DNA of 64,000 bases from Bathymodiolus brooksi (GCA_963680875.1 OY804580.1:92223353-92287352), one strand, 5' to 3'. Shown: positions 12,540 to 23,904, numbered from the stretch's first letter. Notes: generated by a model from the letters alone, not told the origin. A program made the numbers and translations.

Positions 12540-13420
12540 TGTTGAAAGCATTGCATGATAACATCATTTCACTAACAGGATATGTGTGGGCCCAACATAT
12601 TATTTTAGGTGTTCCGGAAGGGTAAGCAGTTCCTGAATCACTAGTGGCACCCGTTGTGTTAATCTAGTTACAAACCCGGTGATAAGTCATAAATGATGAA
12701 AGGACCGGGAAGTGTTTTCTACAAGTGGAACATATCCAAGATCAACTGTCAAACAAGTCATTCATGGTGGCGACCGTAAAACTTTCAACGTAATTACTTC
12801 AACTTAGCCAAGAGGAACGGGTGATCCGGGTGGCTCAATGAGTTAGGTCGTTGGATCTAACAACTCATACAAGCCTAACACCAATACGGCGTGGGTTCGC
12901 GCCCGGCTTTGTAATTTACAAAAAGGGTGCACTCGACTCGCAGCCGCAAGTGATAAAGTTTACCAGTTGATTTCCCATGGTCGATGGTTCTCTCCGGGTG
13001 CTCCGGATTCCTCCACCACTAAAACTGGTCGCCATGATATAGCTAAAATAGTGTTGAACGTGGCGTCAAAACACCAAAAATTAAAAAATAAATCACCTAG
13101 AGGAACCCTTGGTTCACTAGCTTCCTTGTTAGCAGCAATCCTTAATATAGGAAATCATGATAGGAACCACAAATCGGAGATGCATACTCTATATGCAGTT
13201 GCTGCTTGAATGTTGCTACATATCACAAAAGTTCACAATGGGTGAATTAAAATCTTATCCACCCCTCACTGTCAATTGTCAGGGGTAGGTCAAAGTATGA
13301 AGCTGAATTATCTGTATATGGTATCTTTTATTGCAAGCTCATTGTGATGACCCTGCTTCTCGTCTACAATGTACCTATATTCTGATTGCCCCTTTGGTAT
13401 CTTCAAACTCTTCTTTACAT
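12540..13420 (-). mobile_element. Older Penelope-like element relic, split by a SINE
   Basis: On the minus strand the part 13,420-13,107 reads as a broken RT C-terminus, with recognisable pieces SYFDLPLTIDSEG, CGSYHDFL and GLLLTRKLVNQGFL separated by stops and shifts. The continuation 12,810-12,540 resembles a PLE 3' UTR, with CAGGAACTGCTTACCCTTCCGGA readable in the right-arm copy. A SINE (12,819-13,098) interrupts it. This is a different and older lineage from the 17.9-kb element. Only the UTR part lies inside the inverted repeat (right-arm partner about 16,940-17,215). Family assignment rests on memory of molluscan PLE sequences. Confidence 0.6.
12819..13098 (+). mobile_element. tRNA-derived SINE with 8-bp target duplication
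   Basis: Full-length SINE flanked by AGAGGAAC at 12,811-12,818 and 13,099-13,106. The head has a tRNA-like promoter (GGTGGCTCAATGAG and the B-box-like GGGTTCGCGCCC). The body follows (AATTTACAAA, CGAGTCGAGTGC complement) and the tail reads CACTAAAACTGGTCGCCATG, then GGCGTCAAAACACC. It sits inside an old PLE. The left inverted-repeat arm ends in the middle of it, at 12,972. Confidence 0.85.
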
Positions 13421-13869
13421 TTAATGTTGCTTGTGTTGTTAAACACATATATTTCATTTATCCTTGTATCTATATACAACTTAAAAAATAATAAACTAAT
13501 GAATTAAATCTGTCGTGAATGGATTAATTATTTGCGTAAATTGTTTGGTTTCTAATTCTGGAATTATTGGAAATGTTGTTTATCTTTGAATTATAATTAC
13601 ATAAATAATTATATTTGTCTTTCTGCTTGTGAATATTCATGTTCGATTCGTAATCTGAACTATATAGTAAGTGCATGCATTTGCTGTACTCCTTTAATGT
13701 AGCACATTGTAATTTGGAGAAGACTCCATACGTTTGATTAACTTGTATCTAATCCATTTTGTCTACTTCATTGTCCAATAAAATAAGTTTAAACTAAGCT
13801 AAAGCTAGGTTTGTATTTCATAAATATTTTGCAAGAGTATTATCAAACACCTATAGACTGAAAGGAAAA

Positions 13870-16490
13870 CAATATGGTAAAAATCAGACATGCTGGTCCA
13901 ACGTTAAGTCAGGAGGGGTCGCTATTGGCTTCAAATCAACACTAGACAAATATATCAAATATGTAGAAAGTAAAAGTAAATTGGTATGTTGGATCATTTT
14001 TTTTAATTGGTAATATGAATCTGAAAATTATGCTAAATAGAAATATAAGTGAAACTCAAATGGAAATCTGTGATGTTGTTGATTTGAAAAATATGGTAAA
14101 AAAGCTACATGTTTTACTAAAAGTTCAAAACTTACTCTTGTAGATGTAATTTTAACCAATGAAAACACTATCTAGATGTGGTAAAAATAAGAATTTTGAG
14201 TTAACAAATGTTTTATGTGATCTTGATAATCAGAATTTCAATATATCTGAAGACGCTGATGTAAATGTAGCATGATAATTTTAGTAAATGTTTTAATGAG
14301 GTAGCAAATAAACATGCACCATTTAAGGAGAGAAAAATATTATTTGAACAGGTACCCCACATGAAAAAAACAACTACAAAGTGCTATTTATAGGAAACAG
14401 ATGTCGTTTTTTCAGCAAGTAACATCTAGCAAATATTGGGAAGCAAATAGTAAACAGAGGAATGTTGTTACTAAATTAAAGAACAAATCTGTAAAAATTT
14501 ATTTCATTGACAGGTGTGCTGGTGACCCTAAATCCAACAGTAAAAGATTTTATAATAAAAAAAAAAGTAGCATATGAATAAAAGAAACCATCTTGTCTGA
14601 AAATGATGTATTAATTACAAAACAGGATGAGGTATGTGATATTTTCAATAATTACTTTGTAAATGTTGCCAAAATCATTGGAAATAATTATATTAAGGTT
14701 GACTATTCCATCTTTATATATTAGACAAAAACAAATTCCACTTTTAAAATCAATGAATGTCAAAGATAGTTTTATGTCATTAAACATTATATTTCTATTT
14801 TTAGCAAACCTTCCAACACTATTTTTTTTATTTATTTGAAAAATATTCTTGTTCATATAATATAGATAATATATCTAAAGAAACGCATGATTCAGTTAAC
14901 AAAAACTACTGAAAATGGTGCAAAGTAATTTAAATATAATCGGAAAGTAATCATGATTACAGGGTCAACACCAATGTAACTGATCAAATTACGATTACAT
15001 GTAATCTAAAAATACTGCTTACAGATTACGATTACTGCTGATTACGATTACAGATTACGAATATCCCAAGTCTGCCCTGATTTGGTATTAGAAAGTTTGT
15101 TTTCGGAAATCAATGAGGAATTTGTTGGTAAATGTATCGGTAAGATTAATGTAAAAAAGGCGAATGGAATAGGTGCAATTTCTCCAAAACCTTTACATTT
15201 TGCAAAATCGGTAATAACAAAGCCTCTATCAACAATTGTAAATCTTGCAATAACATTATCAGCCTTTCCTGATAGATAAAAAGCGGCACAGAAAAAAAGT
15301 GTGCTAGAAGCAACCACTTTCTGACCTGTAAGTGCATTCCCGGCTATTTCTAAAATCTTTGAAAATTCACTTGAAATTAATTAGTTAAATAGTTTGATCA
15401 AATCTTCAATCTTTTTTTGCACTCTTTAGATCGGTATTAGGATGTCAGTCAAACCTTTTGAGAATGATAGAAGACTGGGAAAAAAGGGCTTGGAAAAAAT
15501 GATTATCTTGCTGCAATTTTAATGGAGCTATCTTTGATTGCCTCCCACACGACTTGTTATTTCTGAAATTTATCACTTGTCTCAATCAACTCTAGAAATG
15601 CTAAGCAGCAGCTTAATAAATAGGAAATAATGTGTCAAAATATTAGTGAATTATTAGATATTGCTACAGGTGTTCCTCAAGGTTCCATATTAGGTTCGAA
15701 TTTTTTTTAATTGACAATGATCTTCTTCCTTTGTGCACAAATGCGAAGTATACAATTATGCAGATGACAACACCTTGTCATAATCAGACAAATCTTTAGA
15801 AAAAGTTATAACTTCCTTAGAAGATGCAGTAAGGTATTAATTAATTAATTAATTTCTGTCAATAAAATGCAGGCAAATCCTGCAAAATGTCAGGCCATTT
15901 CTGTCAGTCAAAATCTCATGATAAAATGGTATATTTAATATAGATGGAATTTTCATAGTCTGTGATGATGAAGTCAAACTAAATTTCAACAGTCATGTTA
16001 CTAATATTTAATAGAAAGCTGTAATGGAATTGAATGTTTTAAAGCGGATAGGAAAACATTTGGAGAGTTTTGTGAACTTACTTTTATCACTCGTTTATTA
16101 TATTCTGTACTGAACTTTGCTTTTTAAATTGAAAAAATACAAGAACTTGCTCTTCGGTTATTTACAATGATCCAGACTACTCCAAGCATTTTAAATTACC
16201 CTCATTTAAAACCCAGAGAATGAGAACACTTGCTTTGGAGACCTTCAAAGAAAAGTACATTGGTTTTACTAGACCTTGTAACAATTGAAAAGTATTCATA
16301 TAAATTTAAGCTGATATACCCAGACCGGGAACAACAAAGTACGGTAAAAACTCATTAAGGTATGAGACAGCAAGATTATGGAATACACTGCCAAATGAGG
16401 TCAGAAATTTTTCTTTATTTGACCAGATTAAAAATTATACTTTAAATGGTGCAGTGGGGAAAATGTTTATTGTAGTTCCTGTAAATATCA
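13870..16490 (+). pseudogene. Decayed non-LTR retrotransposon (CR1/L2-like)
   Basis: Fragments of an endonuclease plus RT reading frame occur in order on the plus strand, broken by many stops and shifts. Endonuclease pieces are GGVAIGFKSTLDKYIK (about 13,913) and LTLVDVILTNE (about 14,134). A linker piece reads KLKNKSVKIYFIDRCAG (about 14,476). RT pieces are KANGIGAISPKPL (about 15,160), VPQGSILG (from 15,672) and the catalytic YADD (15,757-15,768). A C-terminal piece reads LWNTLPNEVRN (about 16,378). A jockey-superfamily element of the CR1/L2 type is the best guess from motif style; the exact clade cannot be fixed by eye. It occupies most of the palindrome spacer and is absent from both arms. 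No poly-A tail or target duplication was found. Confidence 0.7.
14940..15062. repeat. GATTAC-type degenerate simple repeat
   Basis: Repeated ATTACGATTAC/GATTACAG-like units, for example 14,989-15,060. They interrupt the retrotransposon between its linker and RT parts, so this array expanded or inserted there. Confidence 0.6.
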
Positions 16491-16642
16491 AGCCGTGCTG
16501 TTTCATGCATGAATAGCCTTCCTGCTTTATTTGTGATTTTGTTTGCAATATTGGGATTTTGCTTGCATAATATGTGCTTCCCTTTTACGTGCTCTTATTT
16601 GCTTTATTATGCTCGTATGCTTATTTGTGATTTTTATTGATT

Positions 16643-16707
16643 TATGTGTGCTGTTTTTGTCTATGTGTGCTGTTTTTGTCTATATGTGCTGTTTTTGTCT
16701 ATGTGTG
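16643..16707. repeat. 19-bp tandem repeat, three units
   Basis: The unit TATGTGTGCTGTTTTTGTC occurs at 16,643, 16,662 and (one change) 16,681, followed by a partial fourth. It lies downstream of the dead retrotransposon. Confidence 0.85.
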
Positions 16708-16792
16708 TTTTATTAGCTTAACATTTCATTTTATTTTATCATTTTGTTGTATTGTGCTTGCCTATAAACGAGATAGTGCACGCTTTAAATCT

Positions 16793-16938
16793 GGGTAATC
16801 AACTGGTAACTTTATCACTTGCGCTGCGAGTCGAGTGCACCCATTTTTGTAAATTACAAAGCCGGGCGCGAACCCACGTCGTATTGGTGATAGGCTTGTA
16901 TCAGTTGTTAGATCCAACGACCTAACTCATTGAGCCAC
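16793..16938 (-). mobile_element. Head and body of the junction SINE, right arm
   Basis: Reverse-complement partner of the 5' part of the SINE at 12,819. It contains the body and tRNA-like head but not the tail. Directly at 16,793 it abuts the spacer, so the right-arm junction cuts this SINE at the same point as the left. Confidence 0.8.
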
Positions 16939-17499
16939 CCGGGCCACCGGTTCATCTTGGCTAAGTTGAAGTAATTACGTTGAAAGTTTTACGGTCGCCA
17001 CCATGAATGACTTGTTTGACAGTTGATCTTGGATATGTTCCACTTGTAGAAAACACTTCCCGGTCCTTTCTTCATTTATGACTTATCACCGGGTTTGTAA
17101 CTAGATTAACACATCGGGTACCACTAGTGATTCAGGAACTGCTTACCCTTCCGGAACACCTAAAATAATATGTTGGGCCCACACATATCCTTTTAGTGAA
17201 ATGATGTTATCATGCAATGCTTTCAACATGTTGGTAGCATATCGACATTCACATATAACCGGCAACCGTTATTATAAATAACGCGGTGATCTTTAATACA
17301 TAATTTGTTCAGAATTTTTTGGGAAAGCGTGGCAACAAACTGAACTACAATGATATATGTATGTCATTGATGTCACAGATTAACTTTGGAATCGTTATAT
17401 TAGTGAAATGCATATTTGTATATTTAATCATGCGCATCTTACGATAAATGAAATGCAAAATTTATATAAAGATTGACATAAAGTAAGCAAGTATATGGT

Positions 17500-17755
17500 T
17501 ATGGTTGTTAACGCCTCTCTCAACAATTTTTCAGGAATATCGTGGCAGCCACTTTTATTTATGGAGGAAACAAACCAGAGTACCCGACGAAAACCACCAT
17601 CCTGCCGCAAGTCACTGAACATCTTTATCACACGATGTTGTATCTAAAACACATCGCCATGATAAGGATTCGAACTCACAACTATAATGGTAATTATTGC
17701 TGCTGATAGTTGTCCAATTACTATACAAACACGTCGACTGGCACTAAACAATCAC
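17500..17755 (-). mobile_element. SINE, second head type (right arm copy)
   Basis: Inverted-repeat partner of the SINE at 12,025-12,280, with the tail at 17,510 (GTTAACGCCTCTCTCAACAA) and the tRNA-like B box near 17,670. Confidence 0.75.
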
Positions 17756-17901
17756 ACACTATTATAATTGACTTACAATAATTTCCATATGAACAGCAAA
17801 GAAAATCCAACATCCGATATCATACTTTGCAACTTGCAAATATAAAGCTGTCTCGTGATAGTAATTGTATATTAAAACAGTATGAAAAGCTGAAAGATAC
17901 C

Positions 17902-18388
17902 AAATAAAGGTAATAACAAAATTACCGAACTCCGAACAATCTTATAAAGGGAAAGTCAAAACTCATAATTATATAAACAGACAAAATCAGTCAACAACCG
18001 GAAAACTGTGAAAACCGTAATGACCCTGACTTGGTACAGGCATTTCTAAAGAAATGGTGGGTTGAATCAGATTTTAAGGCGCCAAACCTCCCGCTCTCAT
18101 TACGGTTCAAAGGTTCCGGCTGTCACTGTAACAGTATTTAAATACAGGAACAAAATAGGTAAAATAGTTGTCAAAGCAGTACCATATTCGGTGACGTAAA
18201 TGTCAAAAATATTTTTACGTCACATATTGACGAAAAAATTCTTGACATTTTGGACTTCTTTATCTTTATACATTTTCACTATATGAAAATGCATCGCTTA
18301 TAATTATTTCTGCAGAGACGGAATATATTTCGACAAGATATTGGTATCGGAATATAAACTTTTTAAGAGATCGAATAAGGCGAATCTT
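17902..18388 (-). other. 3' region of PLE copy 1 (lost C-terminus plus UTR)
   Basis: Downstream of the premature RT stop, the first about 120 bases still read as the C-terminus (KIRLIRSLKKF and onward) that copy 2 keeps open. The rest is noncoding UTR. On the plus strand it includes TGACCCTGACTTGGTACAGG (18,019 onward), a string that recurs in copy 2 and at 62,649, with weaker relatives near 35,400 and 47,097. The extreme 3' end is AT-rich with the motif AATTACCGAACTCCGA. Confidence 0.75.
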
Positions 18389-20811
18389 TTAATAGCCCTG
18401 GTCCAGTAGCCTGTTTCTCAGATGAAGATGAAGTTTCAGGAAATCAGAATAATTGCTACTGGCCCTTGCATAGCGAATCAATTGGGAGATGTAAACACCA
18501 TATGCAGGAGAAGCTGGTATATTGCTGCACATGTTTGGAAAATTTATGATTTTAAAATTGAAGTCGTCCCGCTTATCATAAATTTTAGTACTGAGTTGAC
18601 CACTGTCGTCAAATTCGAGGTATAAGTCCAAAAATGATGCGGACGAAGCTGTATCGGTGGTCTCTTTAACTTCCAGCTCTGGAGGATATATCAATGGAAG
18701 AAATTCTGCAAATCTAGAATTATTGATAGATAAAACGTCATCAATATACCTGTTTGTGAAATTAAAGGCTCTAGCCTCATGAATCTTCTTATCTTTTACA
18801 AGCTTTTGAAGAAACTCCGACTCGTATGAGTATAAAAATAAATCGGCTAGAAGAGGGGCACAATTCGTACCCATTGGTATGCCGACGACCTGCTGAAACA
18901 GTGTCCCTCCAAAGGAGACAAATATGTTATCGATGAGGAACTCCAGCATACTGATCACTTGTTCCTCGGAGTAGCATGTTTTACCTTTATGAATTTTGTT
19001 TGAAAAATATGTGGAATTGTAGCCTAACACAACAAATTTTGAGCCATAGTTTCTATGACTAAAAGCTTTATGAATTGTTTCTTTTAAGCGGGTTTTTAAT
19101 TTGTCATGCGATAGGGTGGTATATAGAGTTGAAAAATCAAAAGTTTTGATGGAGGATACCTGAGAGAAAGATCTTGATTTCAGGTTATCCAAAAGATCTT
19201 TAGAGTTTTTCAAAATAAACATGTGATTTATGCCACTACGCGAGTAAACAGTTTCACAATATTTCTGTTGTCCCTCTTTTACTGTAGACAGAATCTTTGT
19301 CAGGTGAATAGACAATTCTTTCGTCGAACAAGTTGATGATCCCGCTATGTACCTTTCTTTGTATGGTGTCTTATGGAGATTAGGCATCCAATATAAATAG
19401 GGTAAATCCTCAGACTCTTTACCAGAGGGAATGTTTAAAGAGGTCATGAATGATCTGTGGTTAGCTAGGATTTCATCTTTGTCGAACGAAGTTGGTTTGT
19501 ATGTGGTATTACTAGAGGTGTTGCTATTTATGCCTAATTCCTTGATTAGACATTCGAAGTAATATGATTTACATACAAACACGATATTGTTGGAAGCCTT
19601 GTCCGCAGGAACGACAACATATTTGTCATGAAGAGAGGAAAGACACTTAACAGCTTCTTGGTCTTTAAATACAGACTTAGGTCGACTATTAACACAATTT
19701 TTTAGTTTGTGAATCCGACCTTGTACTAGAAACCTAATTGTTCTAACCCAGTCTGACAAGGACTCTAACTCAGGATCTTGGTCTACTTCTCTCTTTATCC
19801 ACCTTCTGGCATAATCTTCAACAGCATCCATAATTATCTTGAAATTATGTTTCCAATTGATGTGTTGAGGTTCTCTGAATTTAGGACCATGAGAAATCAC
19901 CTTTCGGAGACTCTCATGTTGAATGATATTCAGATCACCAGTGATTACATGTCCAGATGGGTTGTATTGAAAAGGAGAGTGGGAGCAGTCACAAGTCAGA
20001 GGGTTCTTAATGTACTCATTTATGTTAATATCTTGCAATGCTTCTTTGTAGTTGAAAATTTTACGGCCAATGCTGTTAGTGTAGCTATAGGAGACAATGG
20101 GAACAGATTGATTTTTGAAATATGGTGGAATTTCTTTTATGACCTCTTTTCTATTAAGAATGTTGCTGATGTTAATAGCATCGATTCCTTTATTAGCAAA
20201 CGGAATATGGAGGAATTTTCTGTTGTTATCATGAAGAGGTTCAGATCGAACTGGTTTAAAAAGACGAAAGGACGCCACGTCACATATAATACTAGACAAT
20301 CTGTACTTAGGAGAAAAAGGATCTACGCCTCCTTTGTCAAGTCCAAAATCCCTAAGATCTTTGAGGTAGTTTACAGGTAGTGAAAATAAGATTGTACGAA
20401 TATGATGAATTCCAAGAGGTTTCTGTATATTAGAAAGTAAATCATTAAAAGTATCTTGTAACGTTCTTGGTTTAGAGGACTTTTTAACATTAGGATGTTA
20501 AATTCTTTTATGACCATGGCTACGTTTAGTTCTTGGAATAGTATTAAAAAGGCTCATCACGTTGATTTCGTTGCATCCAGGACTTGACAAATTTCCCACT
20601 CCTTTGATGTTATCATTGCAACCGTAAGGCATAGCAGTGCCTAATTCTTTTATCCAGAACAACTCTCTATCGGTGCGGTAAGGTGTACTAAGAATAGGAC
20701 TGTTTGTATGATGGTAAATCTTCTCGATGATTCGAACTTTCATCGTCAAACAGCGGTCATGACCCGGTTGATTGAAATGATTATACAAAATCCCGTATTT
20801 GGGATCTTTTG
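18389..20811 (-). pseudogene. Penelope-like EN-RT polyprotein, two nonsense codons
   Basis: One continuous frame reads from 20,811 down to 18,389 and is broken by a TAA at 20,500-20,498. Before that stop it encodes the end of a GIY-YIG-like endonuclease, with the typical TPYRTDRELFWIKELGTA signature; the GIY and YIG strands are lost to 5' truncation. After it comes a Penelope-type RT of about 700 codons. Visible RT motifs are FDFSTLYTT (19,140-19,114), GIPMGTNCAPLLADLF (from 18,883) and the catalytic YIDD (18,747-18,736). The frame ends at a second TAA (18,391-18,389). At that position copy 2 has a lysine codon and reads on for about 41 residues, so this stop is a mutation and not the natural end. 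The upstream stop and truncation make the copy inactive. Its product would reverse-transcribe its own RNA at nicked or telomeric DNA. Confidence 0.85.
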
Positions 20812-21020
20812 CAAAACAATAACTAACAGAAAAGGGACAAAGTACACACAATGATCTACAAGAAAATATTGAAAATACCAAGAGGGTAATCAGAATGCGT
20901 ATATCGAGGAAGGACTGATAAAGCAAGGACAAAGGAGAAAGGACAAACCAGGTAATAACATGCAAAACATTATATTGAAAATTAAAGATAGAGTAACACG
21001 AAACCAACAAAATATGGGAT
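20812..21020 (-). repeat. PLE-type 3'-end relic (right arm)
   Basis: Complement partner of 11,650-11,870. PLE copy 1 has inserted at its 20,812 edge, so a PLE sits next to an older PLE-like relic. Confidence 0.6.
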
Positions 21021-23149
21021 GAGCTCAGTAAAGCTATTGCATGGATTGCGTTTTCATTTTATTTTGGTCACATGTGCCGACAAAGAAGTTTTCCAAACAC
21101 TAACATCAATTCATAATTTGTAATATTGCTTTTACATTATGTTTTAGGGCATGAACTCCCCTGACAATTTCGTCAGTGTTCAGTGTGAGCTTATTTATTT
21201 GATAGTGTCAGAGTTGTGTTTTCAGTTGGTATATGTTTTTATTCTTGTTCTGTCCTCAGCAACATATGGACATACCTCGCTGTTACGCAATTGCATTGAT
21301 TCTTTTAGCATACTGATGAACCACTTATTTCCCATCGGTCACATCCATAATATAAAAACATAGCTTCGAAGTCTATGTAATACTCTGTCACGTAATCCCA
21401 TAAGGTGAGTATATTAGACTTTTATTGAAATGTATGACATTAGTATATACATTATAGTTACTTTCAGTTAATTGGGCAGCAATCTTAATTCGAATTTTAA
21501 AATATACGTCTTATATGATGTTTATTCATAACACGCAATCACATAAAATAAATATTGCATTCGTCTCACCCAAGTAATAACCATACACTGATTTAGGAAA
21601 TATATGCAGTTTCTGTTCTTAATGTATAATAAAAACAAAATGTATCGCGTTTTCTGTCCGAAAACATCGAGTATCAATTTAAATGTATTGCAGTTTGTGT
21701 GAGAACAAAAACACATATTATTGTTGCATGGCAACATGACTTTACAATTGTGTGTATGTCATCATGCCACTCATTATGCTTTCGATTCTTCTCAGTTCAG
21801 TTAGCTTTTAAATAAATCTTAGATAATACTGAAGAGGAAATCAAAAATGGACAATCCAGAGAAAACGGCAACATAAGACGAAGAAAAAAACCCACAAAAA
21901 AACCAACAATATATGTGTAGGACACCACAAGTACAACTAACGTAAATAAGACATTAACAACTGGAGGTAAAGACGAACGGAATATCGTTTATATACGAAC
22001 ATCGTAGCGGGCATCTCAACACGGAGCTCAGAAGCAGTTCCTGTCTCTTATAATACACCCGTCATGTTACTCATATAATCAAAACATGCTTAAATAAACC
22101 ACTGAATGTATGTCTACGCAAAAATGTTCTACAATACGTTGTCGCTTTCCCCCGCTTATTGTAGAAATGTGTGATGGTCAACAATTCCACCAATATCTAT
22201 AAAAACGAACAACCACCTGCCATGTTAACTCACTGAACATAAAAAAGAGACCACGACATATGACGTTGGGACAGACACACCAATGTGACGGGGCTAAACA
22301 GTTTATTATGATAACACTCCCGTTGATAACTGGATTTACAGTTATATATATATACAAACGATAAAAAATCTGCACGTATTCGCTTCCACTAAAAAAAACA
22401 CGTCCTATTATAAAAATGAATGCCAACAGGAGGATGTGCAGTACAATAACAGGGTTAATGAATGTTCATATATAACTGACTACTAGGTAGAATATGTCGG
22501 ATAAGGGTCATCTAGGTATCACCTGCATATTCTGCAATGGATAAATTATCTTGTAATATTTTGTGCAAATTGTATTGTAAATAACTCCATCTTATTTTTG
22601 CAATTTGTAGATCTTTGCGCATTATTTATGGCTTATCAATATGTTTATGATGTACATTGTGTACCTCATTTTTTACAGCTAAAGCATTGACTAAAATGTC
22701 GTTTGCTGTTCAAAGTGTGTAAAAAGTTTACGAATGATGTGGAGGCTATATATGTTTTCGCGATATGTCGGCAAGTCTCTGTAGGGCTAATGGATTAGTT
22801 ATTACTAATGGCAGTGTTTTATTTGTGGTTTAATGTTGTGTATTAACTCTTTCATGTCCATTTTTTATACAAATTGATCTTTATATTGTGTAAATGATCT
22901 CCTTTCATTATTATTTGTAGTATTTATTCATGTACATGTCCGTTTATCTCGAACACCAAATGTGTTCATACGAAATACTTGTTTTAAAACTTCCTGGTTA
23001 GATTGATATTGTAAGATGTATAAGAATACATCGAAAACAGATTTGGAGGAAAACGACTCCGAATTTACCGTAGTATTCTAGCTCTGATATTGTACATTAT
23101 CACTAAGCTGGCTGTACGTATGTTTATTCAGTAAGACATTCCAACATGA

Positions 23150-23290
23150 AAATGTCTGTTTGTTTGATCGTGTTTGATGCCACTTTCAACAATATGTCAG
23201 TTATATCGTGGCGGTCAGTTTTATTGGTGGAGGAAAACGGAGTATTCGGAGAAAACCACCGACCTGTCTCAAGACACTGACAAATTTTAG
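23150..23290 (-). mobile_element. SINE tail and body (right arm)
   Basis: On the plus strand: GATGCCACTTTCAACAATAT, then TTTTATTGGTGGAGGAAAAC and ACCGACCTGTCTCAAGACAC. It keeps about 65 bp more of the element than the left-arm partner. Confidence 0.65.
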
Positions 23291-23607
23291 CTTGAAAACC
23301 AACCGCGACGATACCTTGTCACGTAATCACTTAAGATGATGCCACAGGTAAACATTGTACTTGTGAGTAATTTTAACATGAGCTACCAATTAAATATATC
23401 CATTTTCTTCTAAATCTATCATATATTTCATCGCCAAATTTATGAATTACATATGAAAAAAAATGATCAACGTAAATTAAAAGAACACGTAAATCATCTG
23501 CAAGATAGACAAAACAGCACATGTGAAAAATATATGACAGCCAGTTCACTACAATACCACGTGTTTCAAACACAACACTCTTTCATTCCTGGCTCACGTC
23601 GTGAAAT
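23227..23607. repeat. 0.4-kb segment present only in the right arm, copy 1
   Basis: It starts with the inner part of a SINE and continues with a unit beginning CTTGAAAACCAACCGCGACG, containing ACAGCACATGTGAAAAATAT and ending at CGTGAAATAGTTAATTATG. The left arm goes straight from the SINE tail to the TTAATTATG-equivalent at 9,448. It is related to copy 2 at 26,290. Confidence 0.7.
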
Positions 23608-23904
23608 AGTTAATTATGAAATGGGAAGTAGATGATCGCCATTGACAAATACATTTGACAGCCCCACCCATCATCACCCAAGAATATACTAATGACAAAT
23701 TGACGTAAAGTGAATATAAGCTAAAATGATTTTACACAAACCGCGCTACTTGTTTCTTAGCAAGTAGTTAAATAATAGACATGCGATATCGACTTTGGGT
23801 CAGCAATCGGCAAATAGCAATCAGCGAAACCCATATGATATGTCTTATGACAAATCACGTCAAGGAAAATGTATATTCGTCTATGGAGTGAACAATGCAA
23901 GAAG

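Larger units (their letters stand above)
1..12972. repeat. Left arm of a giant inverted repeat
   Basis: This whole stretch reappears in reverse complement between 16,793 and 33,620. Anchor pairs checked by eye: 1 with 33,620; 1,589 with 31,986; 2,326 with 31,252; 4,569 with 28,875; 6,980 with 26,117; 7,903 with 25,193; 9,214 with 23,840; 10,243 with 22,426; 11,659 with 21,010; 12,137 with 17,631; 12,967 with 16,800. Order is fully conserved. The arms differ by a few percent substitutions where compared, plus indels. The left arm lacks the 2.9-kb PLE and two copies of a roughly 0.4-kb segment found in the right arm, and carries a private 29-bp tandem duplication near 3,722-3,778. It runs off the window start, so its outer end is not seen. 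I find no host gene in it, only repeats and unassigned AT-rich DNA. Confidence 0.95.
12973..16792. other. Spacer between the inverted-repeat arms
   Basis: Sequence with no counterpart in the arms. It contains the 3' half of a SINE (to 13,098), the RT C-terminus of an old Penelope-like element (13,107 to about 13,420), about 450 bp of AT-rich sequence without recognisable features (13,420-13,870), a decayed non-LTR retrotransposon (about 13,870-16,490) and an AT-rich stretch with a 19-bp tandem repeat. Both arm junctions fall inside the same SINE, directly after the shared 'ACCAGTTGATT'. Confidence 0.85.
17902..20811 (-). mobile_element. Penelope-like retroelement, Naiad-type, copy 1
   Basis: This 2.9-kb block is present in the right arm but missing from the matching left-arm site near 11,875, which gives a natural empty site. 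On the minus strand it runs: C-terminal part of a GIY-YIG-like endonuclease, Penelope-type reverse transcriptase, then about 0.5 kb of 3' UTR. The endonuclease lies before the RT. That is the permuted order known for the Chlamys/Naiad PLEs and the opposite of canonical Penelope. The element is 5'-truncated inside the endonuclease. Its 3' end is shared with copy 2, starting AAATAAAGG on the plus strand. Next to the empty site about six host bases seem missing, and I see no clear target duplication. Confidence 0.85.

Noticed and set aside
18422..18625. 67-codon plus-strand frame, repeated almost exactly at 42,407-42,610
   Set aside because: Both are antisense to the same part of the PLE RT; similarity reflects the element copies and not a gene.
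19778..20380. 200-codon plus-strand open frame
   Set aside because: It lies antisense to the PLE reverse transcriptase and is a shadow frame with no recognisable motif.
20498..21010. 170-codon minus-strand frame read as one protein
   Set aside because: Its first part is arm sequence and only the part below 20,812 belongs to the PLE endonuclease; the join is made by the insertion.
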